Shown: positions 9,920 through 23,210, counted from the first letter of the stretch. The stretch is DNA of 64,000 bases from Selaginella moellendorffii (GCF_000143415.4 NW_003314283.1:1860825-1924824); one strand, 5' to 3'. Numbers and translations are program-made. The notes: generated from the sequence alone by a model not told the origin.

Positions 9920-10572
9920 CCTTTTGTTGAGTCAACTGCTGGTCCAGCTGAGTCCCCGACAGTTCCAAGTGACAGTCATAAGTGTTGTCATGGAGCCATG
10001 TACTTCCAATAAAATGAGGTGTTGTGGGGTCTTGCCCTCCATTCTGTGGAGATGGTCCACACCATAGTCATCTTCCCTCTATACTTTGTCCATGAGAAGC
10101 CTTGGACAATGTATCTCGCAAAGCTTGTCCACTTCATGATGGCACTCTCCATGCATTTCTAGTAGTCGCCAATGGTGACAACCTCCGGGAAGGCTGTGTC
10201 CCGCAGCACATCAGCCAGTCTCCTACCTCTATGGAACTTAATTCCCACTTAGGTGGAATCCACCTGATTGCCATTCCTACTGTCTAAGGGAGGACCGGCT
10301 GGAAGCCATCCCCTTCAATGTCAATGATAGGTCCCTCAAACAGTTTGGGCTGCAAGGAAGAGCCCAAGAGTGGTGGGGGCGACCGGGAAGCGAATGTGTG
10401 GCATTTGGTCAGGAGGGCGTGCCTTCAAGATCTTCTCTTGCTTTTCTGGTAACTCAAACGGCTTCTGGGAGGCTAGCCTGTTCCACTTGACTGAGCAGGC
10501 CTCCTCCCGGTATCCAGTACTCTAACAAAAGTTACATCTAGGTTCCGAGTTCTCCATTTGGATCCTGATATA

Positions 10573-11274
10573 CTAGCCCAGCACTACACTCTCTACCAGG
10601 ATTTCAGCCGGGGCTGAGACAAAAACCTTGAGTTGGATGGGGCCAAGGACACCCTCTGCTTCTACAGTATCAAGACCAAGCACCATCTGGCTGATACTCC
10701 CTTCAACCAGCTCCTGGATCACCATTGTGATCCGCATTTCATGGGAATGTCCCACAATGAAATGTTCACTGGAAAGCTCCCACGCTTGAGGCGTGCCTAG
10801 TCCTCGCTGTGAACCTCGGGATCCATGGGTGGAATGACACCACCCAATGCTCTTGTCAATGAGGCCATGCATGGCCTCCTTTTGAGACTGTGCCTCCTCT
10901 GTCTCAAAGACAACTGTGTAACAGCCCTTCCCATGTGGTAGCATCTTCTTCATGAGGATCCCCTGTCCCAACGTTGTATTGATCAAGTTGTTAGCCATGC
11001 AACCTATTGGGAACTTCCCTCTGAAAATTGCAATCAATGCCTTCTTACGGAGTTCCTCTTCCTTCTCTACCACTGCTCTTTGCATAGCCTCAGCTAGCTT
11101 CACAGGAATAGCCTTTCCTCTCGTGTCAACATGGACCAAGTCACTTTCACCTTCTCCTGCTGCTGCCACCTTGGGCACTTCTGCATGTCCAAATGTTTCC
11201 CCGTTCATGTTATGGGAGGCGTTCTTCTTGTTGCCATCACTATTCCCGTCCGAGGAGTGTAGTGCTTCTGCCAC
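10573..11274 (-). pseudogene. LINE ORF1-like RNA-binding protein
   Basis: 233 residues. An acidic N-terminus is followed by KALIAIFRGKFPIGCMANNL, LPHGKGCYTVVFETEEAQSQ and VMV-type strands, resembling the RRM-like ORF1 domain of plant LINEs (DUF4283-type). It lies 5' of the endonuclease, as expected. Sequence from 11300 to about 13300 (-) continues as broken frames rich in Ser/Pro/Glu that fit the ORF1 N-terminal part. Confidence 0.5.
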
Positions 11275-13513
11275 CTTTCCCTGGCCCCAAGTCTTCCCTG
11301 CTCTTGACTAGGCCTTTGCCACTCACTCAGACGTGTCAACCTCTTGGCACTTGTTCTCTTGCATACCTGTACTCTTATCAGTGGGGGCCTACTCCTCCTC
11401 GAGAAAGGCTTCAACTGTGTTTGTCCAGGATAGGCCCTCCTTGACAAGTCTCAGAGTTTTAAGTTTCTGCCATGTTGCTCGCTTCACTTTCTTCTTCTTG
11501 CATTTGGTCTTCCTCTTGTTGAAGATATCCCATTCCTGGAATTGAAGTGTCCCATCTGACTTTTCATCCAATGAGTGCTCGGTCTCTGGCTTTGTTTCTG
11601 GCTCTCCAAGTCTCACATCCTTTGTTGGTGTTGGTGCAACATCCAACTTGCCATCTTGCTCTTGTGCCCATGCATCAAACAGATCCACTTGCTGTGTGAC
11701 CACTACCTTCGTGATTAATTCCTGTGCTTCTCACAGTGCAGGTCCCAACACAAGGTCTTCTCCCAAAGGATTCAGGTCCAACTCTCTAGTCATGGACAGT
11801 AGAGTTGATTGGAGTTCTTTGGTCGAGCGGAGACCTTTGGATCCTTCCCTCAAAGTGGCAAGGGTCCCAGACCAACATCTCGGCCTCGTCAAGTCTTGGA
11901 AATGGAGAGGGGAGCAACACCTTCTGCCCCTCATATAGCACTGTGGGAGAGTCTAGGTCTGATTTCCTCTCTTGTGGCTGGTGTGCAAGGTCCACCTAGC
12001 ATGCTTCCTCTTGCCTTCTTGCATGTACTGGGTCAGGGATGGGCCCATCCTTGTCTACAGGAGTCTCTGGGTGATATGGGGGGTTCCCACCAGCTGATGG
12101 CATGAGCTTGATGCATTCCCATGAGTAGGGAGTGTGCCAGTTGCCCAGTCCTTCTGTGTCTTGAGGTCCTTCGTTAGAATTCCAAGAGCTGCTTAACATG
12201 CATCCCACAGAGAGACGTTCCCCATGTCTTCCATGTCATCCATTTGGTGAGTTAGCTGCATGACTTCCTAATAGATTCGTTGTGTTGGATCACGATGCAC
12301 CTGTTCCATGAACCTCTCACTATTCCAAAAGACTATACCACCACCTGCAAGCTTCAGCAAGAACAAGTGTAGACAATCTGTGTTGTCTCCAACCTGTCTT
12401 GCATTAGTGTAGAGCCTCGCCACTAGGGGCTGTGAGCTGGATCTTGGCCTCACACTTGAGGAACGAGCTGGTGAAGATGGGAGTGAAGCCCTGGGCTTGT
12501 TCGTAAGGTCTGACAAGCATTTGTGGGCAAACTTCAATGTCCGGAGTGGTTGTTCCTTGCTCGGCCCTAGGGCCACAACTGAACGGTCAATCTCCTTGGA
12601 GATCTCCTGGCCTTGGTTGTGTCTTTGAGTGAGGGATTGTGAACTCACCTTCTAATGAGACCTTCATATTGATCCTGCAGGACAGAAGCGCATCCACACT
12701 CGGGCCCTGTTCCTCCCTGTTTTTGGTCGTTCTGAGTGGGGGAGACTTGAGTTCTCCTGTCCCATGCCCTAGCTCTGCTGCTGCTGCATGTGCTGCTGCT
12801 CTGGTGGTGACTCCTAACCTAATCCTGGTGCACCGCTGCTGCACTTCTATGAGACATCCATCCCTATGAATCCCCTCAACTACAAAAGTGCTTGGGATGA
12901 TTCCCCACAAGCCTTCCTAACTTGTGACTGGCCTGAGACTCTCACAAAGCTCCTGCACTCCAGCCAGTGACCATGCTAGTGGGTGAGGGGAGGTAGCTTT
13001 GTCCTCTCCTCCACTCTCAATGGCCAATTCGCCTCTAGCATGGCTTACACTTCCAGCTTTTTCCAGGACCTGGCCATCTCCCAACCTAGAAACGTCCACC
13101 ACTTCTATCTCATAGTTCTTATCCTGTTGGGCTGCTACTTTGTGCGGCTCACTTGCTGCCTTGCACAGCAGTGTTCTGGCCGTTGATATAGAGGGCCCTT
13201 TCCCATCCTAGCTTACTGCTGTGCATGTTCCAGGACCCCAACCTTGTAACAGTCCTCCTTGTGGGAGCCAAATGCTGTGGCCCCTACCTCACACTCCACA
13301 ACCTTGAGAGCTTAGATTGATGGGCGTGGATGTTATGACTCCCTTGCAGCTGTTCTCCATGCTGCTGACAAGAGAGTGAATACACAACAGAACCAAAAAA
13401 AGGAGTACAATGTTTTGCCTAGGTATAATAGTTCCACTAACATCATACCCAACCTTATGGATGAGTAGATCTGTAACACGTTTCTAGGGTACTGATTTTG
13501 AACTTCATCGGCG

Positions 13514-13695
13514 ATGCAAGTCTTGCTTGAGCTCTATTGCCCACCAGATGGTGTTGTGATTGATTGCACAGTAGGTAGCGGTTCTATAGTGAAGGTAGCA
13601 TGTGACTCTAGTAGGTCGGTGTTTGCTTTTGAAGAACATCATTTCTTCAAACACTGTATTAAAGGATTTTGTGAGTTCCCTCCATCCTCAAGGAG
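13514..13695 (+). pseudogene. Second methyltransferase-like exon fragment
   Basis: Encodes MQVLLELYCPPDGVVIDCTV followed by GSGSIVKVACDSSRSVFAFEEHHF. It aligns with the 6.5-kb fragment at Q(I/V)LLEL(F/Y)CPP and keeps a better motif I (DCTVGSGS) plus the next strand, with the acidic residues expected to bind the SAM ribose. It ends at a GTAAAT donor (13696), with an acceptor at about 13745 followed by more open sequence. It lies on the far side of the LINE from the first fragment. Confidence 0.4.
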
Positions 13696-13745
13696 GTAAA
13701 TTATGTTAATTAAAATTTCAATATATGTTTAATTCTATTTTATAG

Positions 13746-15930
13746 ATCACAGTCACCTAGAGTTTTTAGAATTGGAGGCTTTGAAAGTCTCCCCAACTAT
13801 GCAAAAACTTTAGCTCAACATATGCAAAGTGAATCTTCCCCACAATACCAATATAGGAGGAAGGATAAAAGAAATCAATATGTTGATAATGAGGTAGAAG
13901 AAAATTAATTGCATCCTTACATAAAATGAAAAACTTATTATATGTTAGATGTTTATGAAGGTGTCAAATATCAATGAAGGTGTCAAATGTCAGTGAAAGT
14001 GTCAGTGTCAGATATCATAATTGTAAATTATCATTCTCACATATCACCATCACTTTGTAGCACTTGTGTGTTGCCATCTCCTCCTTCAACATTTTATAAA
14101 CAATTGTATGTGATATGATAACATCTTCTAAAACAAAGTATGTTACCTACAACTAATATCATTTTATTATATTTTTTCGTTTAAAAGTAACAATACTATA
14201 GTATAGTAAAGTAGTTCTAAATCTTACATTCCACTATAGGGTGGCCTAAAAACCCCATATTTTGCATTAGCTGATACAATGTTTCCCAAGGGGATGTTAT
14301 TTCCCACAATGAAGTGATAGTAGGTATGTGTTTGTAACTCATTCTTGAATTTATTGTACATCCACATGTGCATATTTTTCAGACCCACCATTAGGCAATT
14401 GCTACAGTGCTCAAGAAAAATTTATAAACTTATAGAGCCATTTGTCTTATCCAAGAAAAAGTAGCATATTGAACACCGAATGTAATAACATTCTGTGCTT
14501 TTAAGTAGTCCTGCCATATCAGAAGCAAGATCTTGCAAAAATATGTGACATTACTCTTGAAACACTAGAGGCAATCCCTCTCTAGTAGAAAAATCCAGAA
14601 TTTTATATATAGGGAGCTCTAATTTAGCTTTACTAGAGCCCTCAGCAAAAAAAAGATTGTTATGTGGAGGTGAAGGTAGAATGTTGGTAGAACTTAGGGA
14701 TGGAGATTGATATGAAATGCTAGGGGGCCAAGTACAAATAACAATGACTTTCCTTCGAGCTATTTCAAAACAAAATTCCAAGGAGCTCAAGGAAAACAAA
14801 AAAACTATGATGATTATAAATTTTCTAGATAGTTTATATACCAAGTTTTAGTCTTGGGAATGAGGTTTATTTATTATGACACTGACAATACTTAGATTCT
14901 TTAAATGTTAGTCTTGGAAATGGGGCTTCATAATCATAGCTTGCTTGTAAATATAAGAGAGTCTAAAATTTTAGATTATCATGTATACACATGCTCTATC
15001 ATTATGATGAAATCCTACTTTGCTACATATATATTCTTTTCTACACATGTCAAATGTCTAGAGAAATAGACTGCAAGGAAATATAGACTATATTATAGTG
15101 GCAGAGCACGTTAGCATGTTACCATTCTCTCATGTGAGATTGCCTTTCAGTCTTGGAAATGTAGATAAAGTTGATTCTTTGATATGATATTACTTTTGAG
15201 TCTTTTGAAAGATTTCGATTTCTTTTATTATTATTCACAAACAACTCCCAAAAACTTTTAATGAGGATTCACTACAAAAATAGACCTTAGTCTTATCATA
15301 TGAGAGGATTGCGATATAGGTAGGAAACAGAGTTTTTGATATGAATTAATATGTAAATTACAAATGTCATGGAAAGTTTAATGAAGTAGATTTCTTGGTG
15401 CTTTTTACCGTGTTATTCATTTCTTCATTTCTTTAACTTTGGACTATTGTTTCAGAAGTAACAAAAGCATTTTTATCAATCGTAATAGTGGTCTCCACAT
15501 TCCTAAATAGGTAATAAGTACCAGGAGTGTAATATAGAGATTGTGGTAGTGAAACAAAATTAACATTTTCACATTCCTTTGCATTACAACTTTTACTCAT
15601 AGATCTTGTATTTTCCTTGCTTCCCATCTTCTCAAGAGCCCTAAAAAATCTTCTGAATAAAGGAATAGTATCTACAACTATAAAAGTATTCAAAATATTA
15701 GCTGTAACAGTAGTTATAATTAAATAATATAGCTTTACAAAAGATAGGTTCTCATGAATTTTGTATTTTTTAAACAATTCAACCTTATAGAAACTTTTAA
15801 CTCAGATATTTATATATTTAAATATTTTAAAGTTTGCTAGAACCTTCATTGTTGACTTTTAGTTGACTGTGTTGATTTGAGTTGACTTGTGTTGAATTGA
15901 GCTCAACTCAACTTTAGACCATCCCCATGG
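13746..15930. other. AT-rich region without a recognisable gene
   Basis: Only short frames on both strands. It ends with runs of GTTGACTT/GAGTTGACTT and GAGCTCAACTCAA near 15850-15915, like the tail of repeat unit A, so part of it may be a third, more decayed copy. Confidence 0.5.
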
Positions 15931-16169
15931 GAGCTTGTTTATTGGCCAAGTGATTTCAAATAGTCAACGCACTTTCATCTTCAAGATGTCAACTCTAGTG
16001 TGGACCTTATATAATAAATGGATATAGATGGAGGTGGGGACTTAGATAATTCCTAGATCTATTTTGACCATATGAAATGAGTTTTAGGCTGGTCAACTAT
16101 GAGAGCATGTTTATGATCACAAATAAGTGGTTTTTCATTTTATAAAGATTCCATACTATTTTACATTCT

Positions 16170-16660
16170 ACCTATTCCTTCTATAGGTTGTAGTGCAATC
16201 TGACTATAGCTATAGCTGAATTCAAGTTCCAGGATTTCCAAGTTCAAATTATCTTTTGGACATGTATGTCTGAGGTTTTTGAACAACGAACTAGGAAGAA
16301 ACCCAACTTCCATGGTTTTATGGCAGATGCTATGGTGCTAATTGGTTGACTATGCGGCAAGTGTTTGGAGGTGATAAAAGTCAACTGTTATAAGGTAGAG
16401 AGAAGAGTTATAAGTTTCATTAGGCAAGGAGTATCAACAAATATTGCTAATGCAACAAATTTGACTTCCATCATAAGTTCAAGTAACTTTATCAAGAATG
16501 GATGGATGCACCAACTAAAGAAGAGCATGAGGCAAAGGCAAATAAGATGTGCATATAGTGGTGTGAAGGAGATAAAGTGCCAATTGAACACCTTCCATAG
16601 ATGGAATGTTAGCTTGTATGGTGAGAAGTTTGAATGTTTCAATAGGGCCATTATATTCTC
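16170..16660 (+). repeat. Repeat unit B, plus-strand copy
   Basis: Matches the reverse complement of about 21010-21370 with perhaps three-quarters identity by eye: TAAGGTAGAGAGAAGAG, GTTTCATTAGGCAAGG and GGAGGTGATAAA blocks occur in the same order. It carries a 100-residue frame with HQLKKSMRQRQIRCAY that the other copy shares in part (YKVERRVVSFI). Confidence 0.55.
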
Positions 16661-17689
16661 CATGTAAGCTTTCTCCCATTTCTTTTGTTGCCACATTCAA
16701 ATGTTGCATTTTTCCTAGGATCAACCACTTGATGACATTGAACATACACTAACAATTAATCTTTTTAAGAGTAAACATTGGAGTTGGAAAGCTTCTGAAG
16801 CAAAGAAAGGAAAAGTGTCCCTCTATGAAGTTATGCTCTCCAACCTCACTAAATCTCTTGAGCAGTCATCAAAAGCTTTGGCTACATAGGAAGCGAGGTT
16901 TGTTAGTACAAGTCCAAATTTAGATAGGCTTCAAGAGTGGGTTGATAGAAAGATAACACTAGTAGTAGGGTTAATATCTAAGATAGTGGAGGAAGTTGTT
17001 GTTGGAACTCCTATAGAATTAAGTTATAAACCACTTGGGGTCATGAGGACAGCCTGTATGAAGTGTCTACAGATATTTGATAGGCATAACATCACTCCTT
17101 CCAACTCTCATTGCCTAGAGTTTGACTACCATTCTGTTCTATGACACTGGAAAAGAACTAAGGAATATAGAGTGGAGGAGGTGTCAGTTGTTACACAAGT
17201 AAATCTAGTGCCAAAGGTTAAGAAGGTTATTAATAGCTCGTGAACTAGTTTTTTGTATCAACTGGGCAATTCAAAGAGTCAGTACCAAGAGCAATGCACG
17301 TTGCTCCAGAATGATTGGGAGTTGAGGTCAGTGTCTTGCATGTATACGTTTAGATTCAAGTTCTTCAGCAGTGCCATGTTTCTAAAGCTGTCAAGATCTA
17401 GGGGTAAAGGGCTGCTAATCAAGCTAGAGTTACTATTGTGGAATTGATGTTACTCATACAAGCCAAATCCACAACTCAATTATTTTGAAGCCAGATTCTA
17501 TGCTAGAAGAGTGGCTAGTTGAGCAAAGCTGCAATCTTTTGAAAGAAGAGATTGAAAGTTTGGAGTAAGCAAGTTTCAAGCTAAAGACTTCCTTAAATGT
17601 TACCAATGTCAATACTAAACTGGCCTACATGACCAACTAGAAATAGAAAAGCTGTATAATATAAGTCTTCCATTTCAAAAAGGTGCACA

Positions 17690-17917
17690 AGAGAAGATCA
17701 AGTTAGCAAAAGAGTTGAAGTGCACAATCACAAAGATAAACTACATTAGTACCATAGCTAAGGAGTTTGTTGTTGTGATTGAGTCATCAAAAGGTACGAA
17801 CTACATTGTTAGAATCTACAAAAATCCATCTTATATCTACCTAGATTTTACATATAGGGAGAATAAGGGAAAGGTATATTTAGCCTACAAACACATTTGT
17901 TACATTTTTATGTAGAA
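17690..17917 (+). pseudogene. Decayed SWIM zinc-finger-like fragment
   Basis: The frame reads FVVVIESSKGTNYIVRIYKN, then PSYIYLDFTYRENKGKVYLAYKHICYIFM. The layout copies a SWIM domain (PSCxCxDF...CKHI..V), but its metal Cys residues are Tyr or missing and only the His of KHI remains. SWIM domains occur in MULE transposases and some ubiquitin ligases. It lies downstream of unit B, so it may be the 3' end of one old element or gene. Not functional. Confidence 0.3.
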
Positions 17918-18479
17918 ACTAAACCAAGATCCTCCACCAGGTAAGCCTTACAATTGCAGATCTTGAGAAGTGTTTTTAGATTGCTTTTAGTGTTCAGATC
18001 TATATTTATATTTGTATTTTATTGGTCTAATTTATAGATTAAATCAAAATGTGAAAGATGAAAAAATGTTGGTTCAAGTTGAACCAATGTTTTTCTTGTG
18101 TTTGAGAAGTCATGAGCTCAGCTCATGAGCTTAAAACCTACCCGAACTCATTTGAATTGGCATAAAGTGTCTAATATGCACTAGATGCTAATTTCTCACA
18201 AAGAAAAGAGAAATTTAGCCAGAAAGAGGGGAAAAACACAAAGAATGTTGTGAAAATCACTTAGTAGGATGTGGATATTGTAAGACACAAAATCCCTAGG
18301 CCCTAAAGTGGAGCCGGAAGGGCGCCATGTGGTAGTGGCCGAAGCGAAAGCCAAACAAATGTAACACGTTTGGACTAAAAAGCTTTGACTTGAAAGGTCA
18401 AAAGCAAGAGTGGAACTCTCAACAAAGTGCTTGAAGAAAGAGCATGAAATAAGTGAGGCTCTAAAAAGGGACCCAAAAA

Positions 18480-18965
18480 GACCGAGACGGAGTCCAAGAT
18501 GGAGTTCGAGACGGAGTCTAAGATGGAGTCCGAGATGGAGTCCAAGATGGAGTCCGAGATGGACTGAGACGGAGTCCGAGATGGACTGAGACGGAGTCCG
18601 AGATGGAGTCCGAGATGGACCGAGACGGAGTCCGAGATGGACCCGAGATGGAGTCCGAGATGGACCCGAGATGGAGTCCGAGTTGGACCCAAGATGGAGT
18701 CCGAGATGGACCCGAGATGGAGTCCGAGATGGAGTCCAAGATGGACCCGAGATGGAATCCAAGATGGAGTCCAAGAAGGACCCGAGATGGAGTCTGAGGT
18801 CGAGACCGAGACCGGGACCGAGACCGAAATCGGGACCGAGACCAAGACCGAGGCCGAGGCCGAGTCCGAGCCTGAGCCCAAGTCCGAATCCGAGTCCAAG
18901 TCCCAGTCCCAGTTCGAGTCCAAGTCCAAGTCCGAGTCCTAGTCCGAGTTTGAGTTCGAGTCTGA
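18480..18965 (+). repeat. GAGTCC/GAGATGG minisatellite
   Basis: The first part is an irregular tandem repeat of units such as GAGATGGAGTCC, GAGACGGAGTCC and GAGATGGACCC. It grades into hexamers of GAGACC/GAGTCC/GAGCCC type. Because the period is a multiple of three, several frames stay open on both strands; they are not genes. The flanking GTGAAAGCCCAAAGC (18970) is the reverse complement of a motif inside the 239-bp repeats at 47.4-48.2 kb. Confidence 0.8.
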
Positions 18966-19239
18966 GAGGGTGAAAGCCCAAAGCATTCGTCTCCCAAACC
19001 CTGGGGGGTTTGGTGAATTCCAAAAGTATAGTGAGGGGGAGGACTGTAGTGGAGCCAGTTTGGCCAGGAAAGGCCAGTATGGCCCAGGAAGGCTGTACCC
19101 AGTGTTGGGTGATGAGCTGCCCACTGGGAAGTCCAAGACTAGAGTGAATACAGACCGACAAGCGGGGTAGTTTGGTGAAGTGTTCAAGAGCCGGCTCTAG
19201 TTCCCTCAGGAGATCGATTGGATCTCAACGGAACCTCGC

Positions 19240-19850
19240 TCTAAGCCCATGGCTAGAGCACCTAAAGGCGGAAGGCGGGGAGAGTACCCATGAGGCCCAC
19301 GTAGGGCCACAGTGTTCCGAAATGTTGTCCCAAAGTCCCAGACTGTGGAAAGGAAGAGGAGTGGCCCTCTAGTGTTGTGACCAAGGACACAGTCACACAA
19401 TGAGGAAGTCCTAGAGGACAGTGGGACTTAGTGGTTGGTCCCATAGGCCTTGGTCCAGTGGCAGTGTTGGCAAACTCAGCCAAGGATAAAAAGGGACTTG
19501 GTGGGGACTGGAACGGAGATATTGGGGAAGGTTATTCCCCATGTTTGCAAGCATCCTAAGGATGGTAAAGAGTGGATTTGGGACGACCACTCATGGACGA
19601 ATAGCCCAGTCTTGGAGAGATGGGATTGCAATGCAGGTGGTGTTAGACCACCGATGTGACCAAGGTGAATGAGCATGGCCTAGCGTAACAGGCTCATATG
19701 TCAGTGGTACTTTGGGGTGTCAGTCATGGGATCGGACACGTGGAGCACTTGGACCAAGTGCAAAGGTTGAGTGGCATGGATGCCATTCTCGGGGCTAGCA
19801 AGCCCCAAGTCCTGAATGGGACTTATAAAGGTTGTGAATGAGACTCCTTC
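19240..19850 (+). repeat. Repeat unit C, copy 1
   Basis: Shared with 61830-62165 (same strand) and 63520-64000 (opposite strand). Recognisable blocks are AATGTTGTCCCAAAG, GTGACCAAGGACACAGTC, CCAGTGGCAGTGTTGGCAAAC and GCATCCTAAGGATG. A TATAAA-like ACTTATAAAGG lies near its end, which would fit an LTR, but I see no clear TG...CA ends. Confidence 0.6.
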
Positions 19851-19869
19851 AAGTGGTCGGAGGTGTGGT

Positions 19870-20880
19870 TAAGTGACTAAAGTAGAATGGAAAAATTAGT
19901 CGTTTACAGATATAAAATGCCACTTAAAAATGATGTAGAAAAGAAAAGAAATCAAGCTCCAATACTCATAACTAATCAAGGGGAATATGTTTCCATAGAA
20001 ATCTCTTGACTTTACACACGAAATTGAGTATGGATAGATTCATTGGAAAGCCTAGGCTTAAACCAAGAGAATGACTAAAATCATGAGTTAAAATTACCAA
20101 AAGCTCAAAAACAAATTAACTCAAACATCAAATTTTTAATAAAAAGAAGAACAAAACAAATGCACTCCTTAGTATAAGAAATATTCATATTTTCTATGTT
20201 GGTCTTGGCATTGGGATACTTGATACTATAAGACTATTCCAATGTCACTTCATGCTCCTTCCCCTTCACTCCTTAGGCTGTATGATAGAGAGTTATTCCA
20301 TGCTCTAGTTTCTTATGCTCTTTAGTTATATATTTAGGAGTTTGGCTCCATACCTTTATTCAATGGCTTAAGGCCTTAAACTTGGGTTCCAACCTTGGCC
20401 CACATGTCTAAGGGTTAAGGTTCCACTCCAAGGTTAACTTATGGTAAATCACATAGGGTAAAGGGTGAAAACCATATTTGTTACACTTATGCTCTAGATT
20501 TATAGAAGTAAAGACCTTTATGAATATGAATTTAGCCTAAACTCTTCATTCTTTAAAGAAAGCTAAGCTAGCTCATTATGTCAGGTTCACCAACTATTGG
20601 GGCATCTCTCAACCCTACCCATGGATCCATCCTTTACGAACATGCTCACAAACTCATAGTTCTGAGCTCAAGTGCAAGAACAATATAGGGTGGAACCCTA
20701 TACTCAATCCTCTTATGTACAAGGATGAGGGAATATTCCAAGAACATATAATATTTTCTATGCTTTATTAAGCCAGAATTTAAACCATGATATGAGGAGA
20801 ATGTGGCAATGAGCTAGTGCCGCAAAAACTCCTATATTTGCTCTCGGAGAGATTAATTGTTAGTGTAATATCAAGTGTTA
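19870..20880. other. AT-rich region, nothing recognised
   Basis: No frame above about 60 codons carries a recognisable motif, and no repeat structure is evident. Confidence 0.5.
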
Positions 20881-21009
20881 ATTTTTTTTTCAGTCTTATA
20901 ATTGCCCTAGACAAATCTCAAGTATGGAATGTACCTTGAATTTTGGTCATAGAATGGCCCCATTGAAGCATTTAAACTTCCCACCATGTAAGTTAACACT
21001 CCATTTGTG

Positions 21010-21370
21010 GAAAGTGTTTTATTAGCACTTTGTCTCCTTCATGCTATCATAAGCACATCTCATTTGCCTGTCCCTCATAGTCCTCTTATTTGGTGTGCCC
21101 ATCCACTTTCGACAAAGCCACTTGAACTCATTATGAAAGTCACATTTAATGCAATAACAATGTTCGTTAACACTCTTTGCCCAATGAAACTCACAACTCT
21201 TCTCTCTACCTTATAATGGCTAATGTTTATCACCTCCAAAAAATTGTCATATACCCAACCAATTACCACCATTAGTATTTGCCAGATTCTTAACCTTGAA
21301 TTTGGCTATAGCTATGGCCAAGTTGTATAGCAATCTATAGAAGGAATGGGTATAGTGGAAATTGGTATGA
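21010..21370 (-). repeat. Repeat unit B, minus-strand copy
   Basis: Inverted relative of 16170-16660. The pair brackets the minisatellite and unit C. Downstream on the minus side are short frames (22113-21820, Cys/His-rich: KCKVISMCRACFDARMHYF; and 22656-22252) that may belong to the same decayed gene or element. Confidence 0.5.
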
Positions 21371-21819
21371 ATTCCTAAAAAATGAAAAGCCACTTCCTTG
21401 TGATCATAAACATAGGCTCCTATAATTGACCAGCTTAAAACTCGTTTCATGTGGTCAAAATGGATCTAGGGATTAGCTAAATCCCCATCTCCATCCATAT
21501 CCATTTAACATATAAGATTCATACTAAAGGTAGGACCAAGAATCAACATCTTGAAAATGAAAGTGCATTGACTATTTGAAATCACTTGGCCAACAAATAA
21601 GTTTCCATAAATAAATTCATAGAGACATTTTCTCTTCACTTCCAAAATTACATCCAATCTAGATTGAAACTTCCGATTTCACCATTCTTGCATCCAGTTC
21701 TTTATTCAACTAAAGAAAGAGTATTATTAGAGATGAAGTAGAGTTAAATATTAATCTTTTATCTATGTAAATTTATAATATATTTATGGGTTTTATATTT
21801 CAAAGCAGGTCCTTCAAGC

Positions 21820-22656
21820 TCACTTTGAAGTTGTGGCACTTTTCTTTTTAACCTCTACAACAACAATAGCTTTCAAATTGTGAAAAGAATCATGGCAAAT
21901 TCCATTCTTTATTGTGTGTTGGTGGTGTCTAATATGCATTGCTGCTCTATCTAAATAGCCATCCCACAACAAAAAGTAGTGCATCCTTGCATCAAAACAT
22001 GCTCGACACATAGATATCACCTTGCATTTGAAATATTTAAACCCTATAGCAACCTTGTCATGCCTAGAGGGATTGATCATTGAGCCTTCAAAGAAATATA
22101 TATTCCTAGTCATTTAATGCTTTAAATATTAAGATATTAATATATGCATAATTGATTGTAAGAAAAATAATACTACTGAGATGAATGGGGTTATGAGCAA
22201 AAGGCACTAACCAATTATAACAGTTGTAACACTAATAGCTTGTTCTCCCTCTCATCTCCATGTTGTTTCCCTAAGAGAGAGTTTCATTCTTTTGTAAGAA
22301 GTGAGAGTCAAGCTTAGAGAAGTTAGTTCACACATAAAACCAATTAGATATAGCTTCTTAGACAAAGAGGTGTGTTGCTTTTGGACTAGTTTTTGAAATG
22401 GTGGATAAGGCATTTCAGAAATCTCAATCATTACAGATGGAATTGAAGGAAATTGAGTACATAAGAGATGAGGAACTTCTGTCTTCTTACAATGGGAATA
22501 TATATTCTTCAAATTTTCACTATGTCCTTGTAAAGAACACATTAAATCTTTGTTCATAGAAGATTTATCCAATAAATATATCCTACCATTTATAAAATTA
22601 AAGTCACTAGAATCTAGGAAGCAATTGCCATCAAAGAAAATAAAAATTGTGACCAT
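21820..22656 (-). pseudogene. Unassigned decayed frames, one Cys/His-rich
   Basis: Two minus-strand frames. The lower one (22113-21820) has C-x-C-like and HIRHHQHT patterns suggesting an old zinc-binding region. The upper one has no motif I recognise. DNA resembling about 22380-22530 recurs at 58465-58620, so this is repeat-derived. Confidence 0.25.
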
Positions 22657-23210
22657 TCATTGTGACTATTGATTGTGTTAGGCACCAAGTCAAAATAATA
22701 GGATAAAGAAAGGGCCCTACAATGAAGTGATCACCCCTTTAGTTAATTAGCTTAGGGTGTAAGGGATAGGGGATAGGATCCTAACATTGGTATCGGAGCC
22801 TAATTCGATTCTCGTGGCTGATGAGTGGGGCAAAAATATTCTGAAGGAATATTCAACATGGTGGATCTAGAGAGAGAACCAAAGTTTAGTAGACTCTAAA
22901 AGAAGAAATACCTAAGTATGTGTTAGGATCCTATCCCTTACACCCTAAGCCAATTGACTAAAGGGGTGATCACTTGATTGCAGGGCCCTTTCTTTATCCT
23001 ATTATCCTGACCTGGTGCCTAACAATCCTCCCCCTCGTCAGGAAATGATCGTCCGCGATCATACTTAGGCCACCATCCGGTCACCATGGTCCTTCTCTTA
23101 GGGTCTACCAAACCTTGGTTCTCCCTCTAGATTCACCATGTTGAATATTCCTTCAAAATATTCCTGCCCCACTCGTTAGCCACAAGAATCGAATTGGGCT
23201 CCGATACCAA

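Larger units (their letters stand above)
6880..13400 (-). mobile_element. Degraded plant-type LINE (APE endonuclease + RT), minus strand
   Basis: On the minus strand, ORF1-like sequence (about 13300-10570) is followed by endonuclease (9919-9377), reverse transcriptase pieces (9035-7842) and a Trp-rich C-terminal tail (7759-7190). Domain order fits the L1-like LINEs of plants. Every frame is broken. No poly-T tract marks the 3' end near 6880, so the ends are approximate. The element is GC-richer than its AT-rich flanks. Confidence 0.75.

Noticed and set aside
10952-11444. Plus-strand frames opposite the LINE ORF1
   Set aside because: Antisense shadows of the minus-strand LINE, with no motif or plausible start context.
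18196-19161. A 321-codon minus-strand frame rich in Ser/Pro/Leu-Gly
   Set aside because: It is translation of the minisatellite. Frames on the other strand are equally open, and there is no domain.
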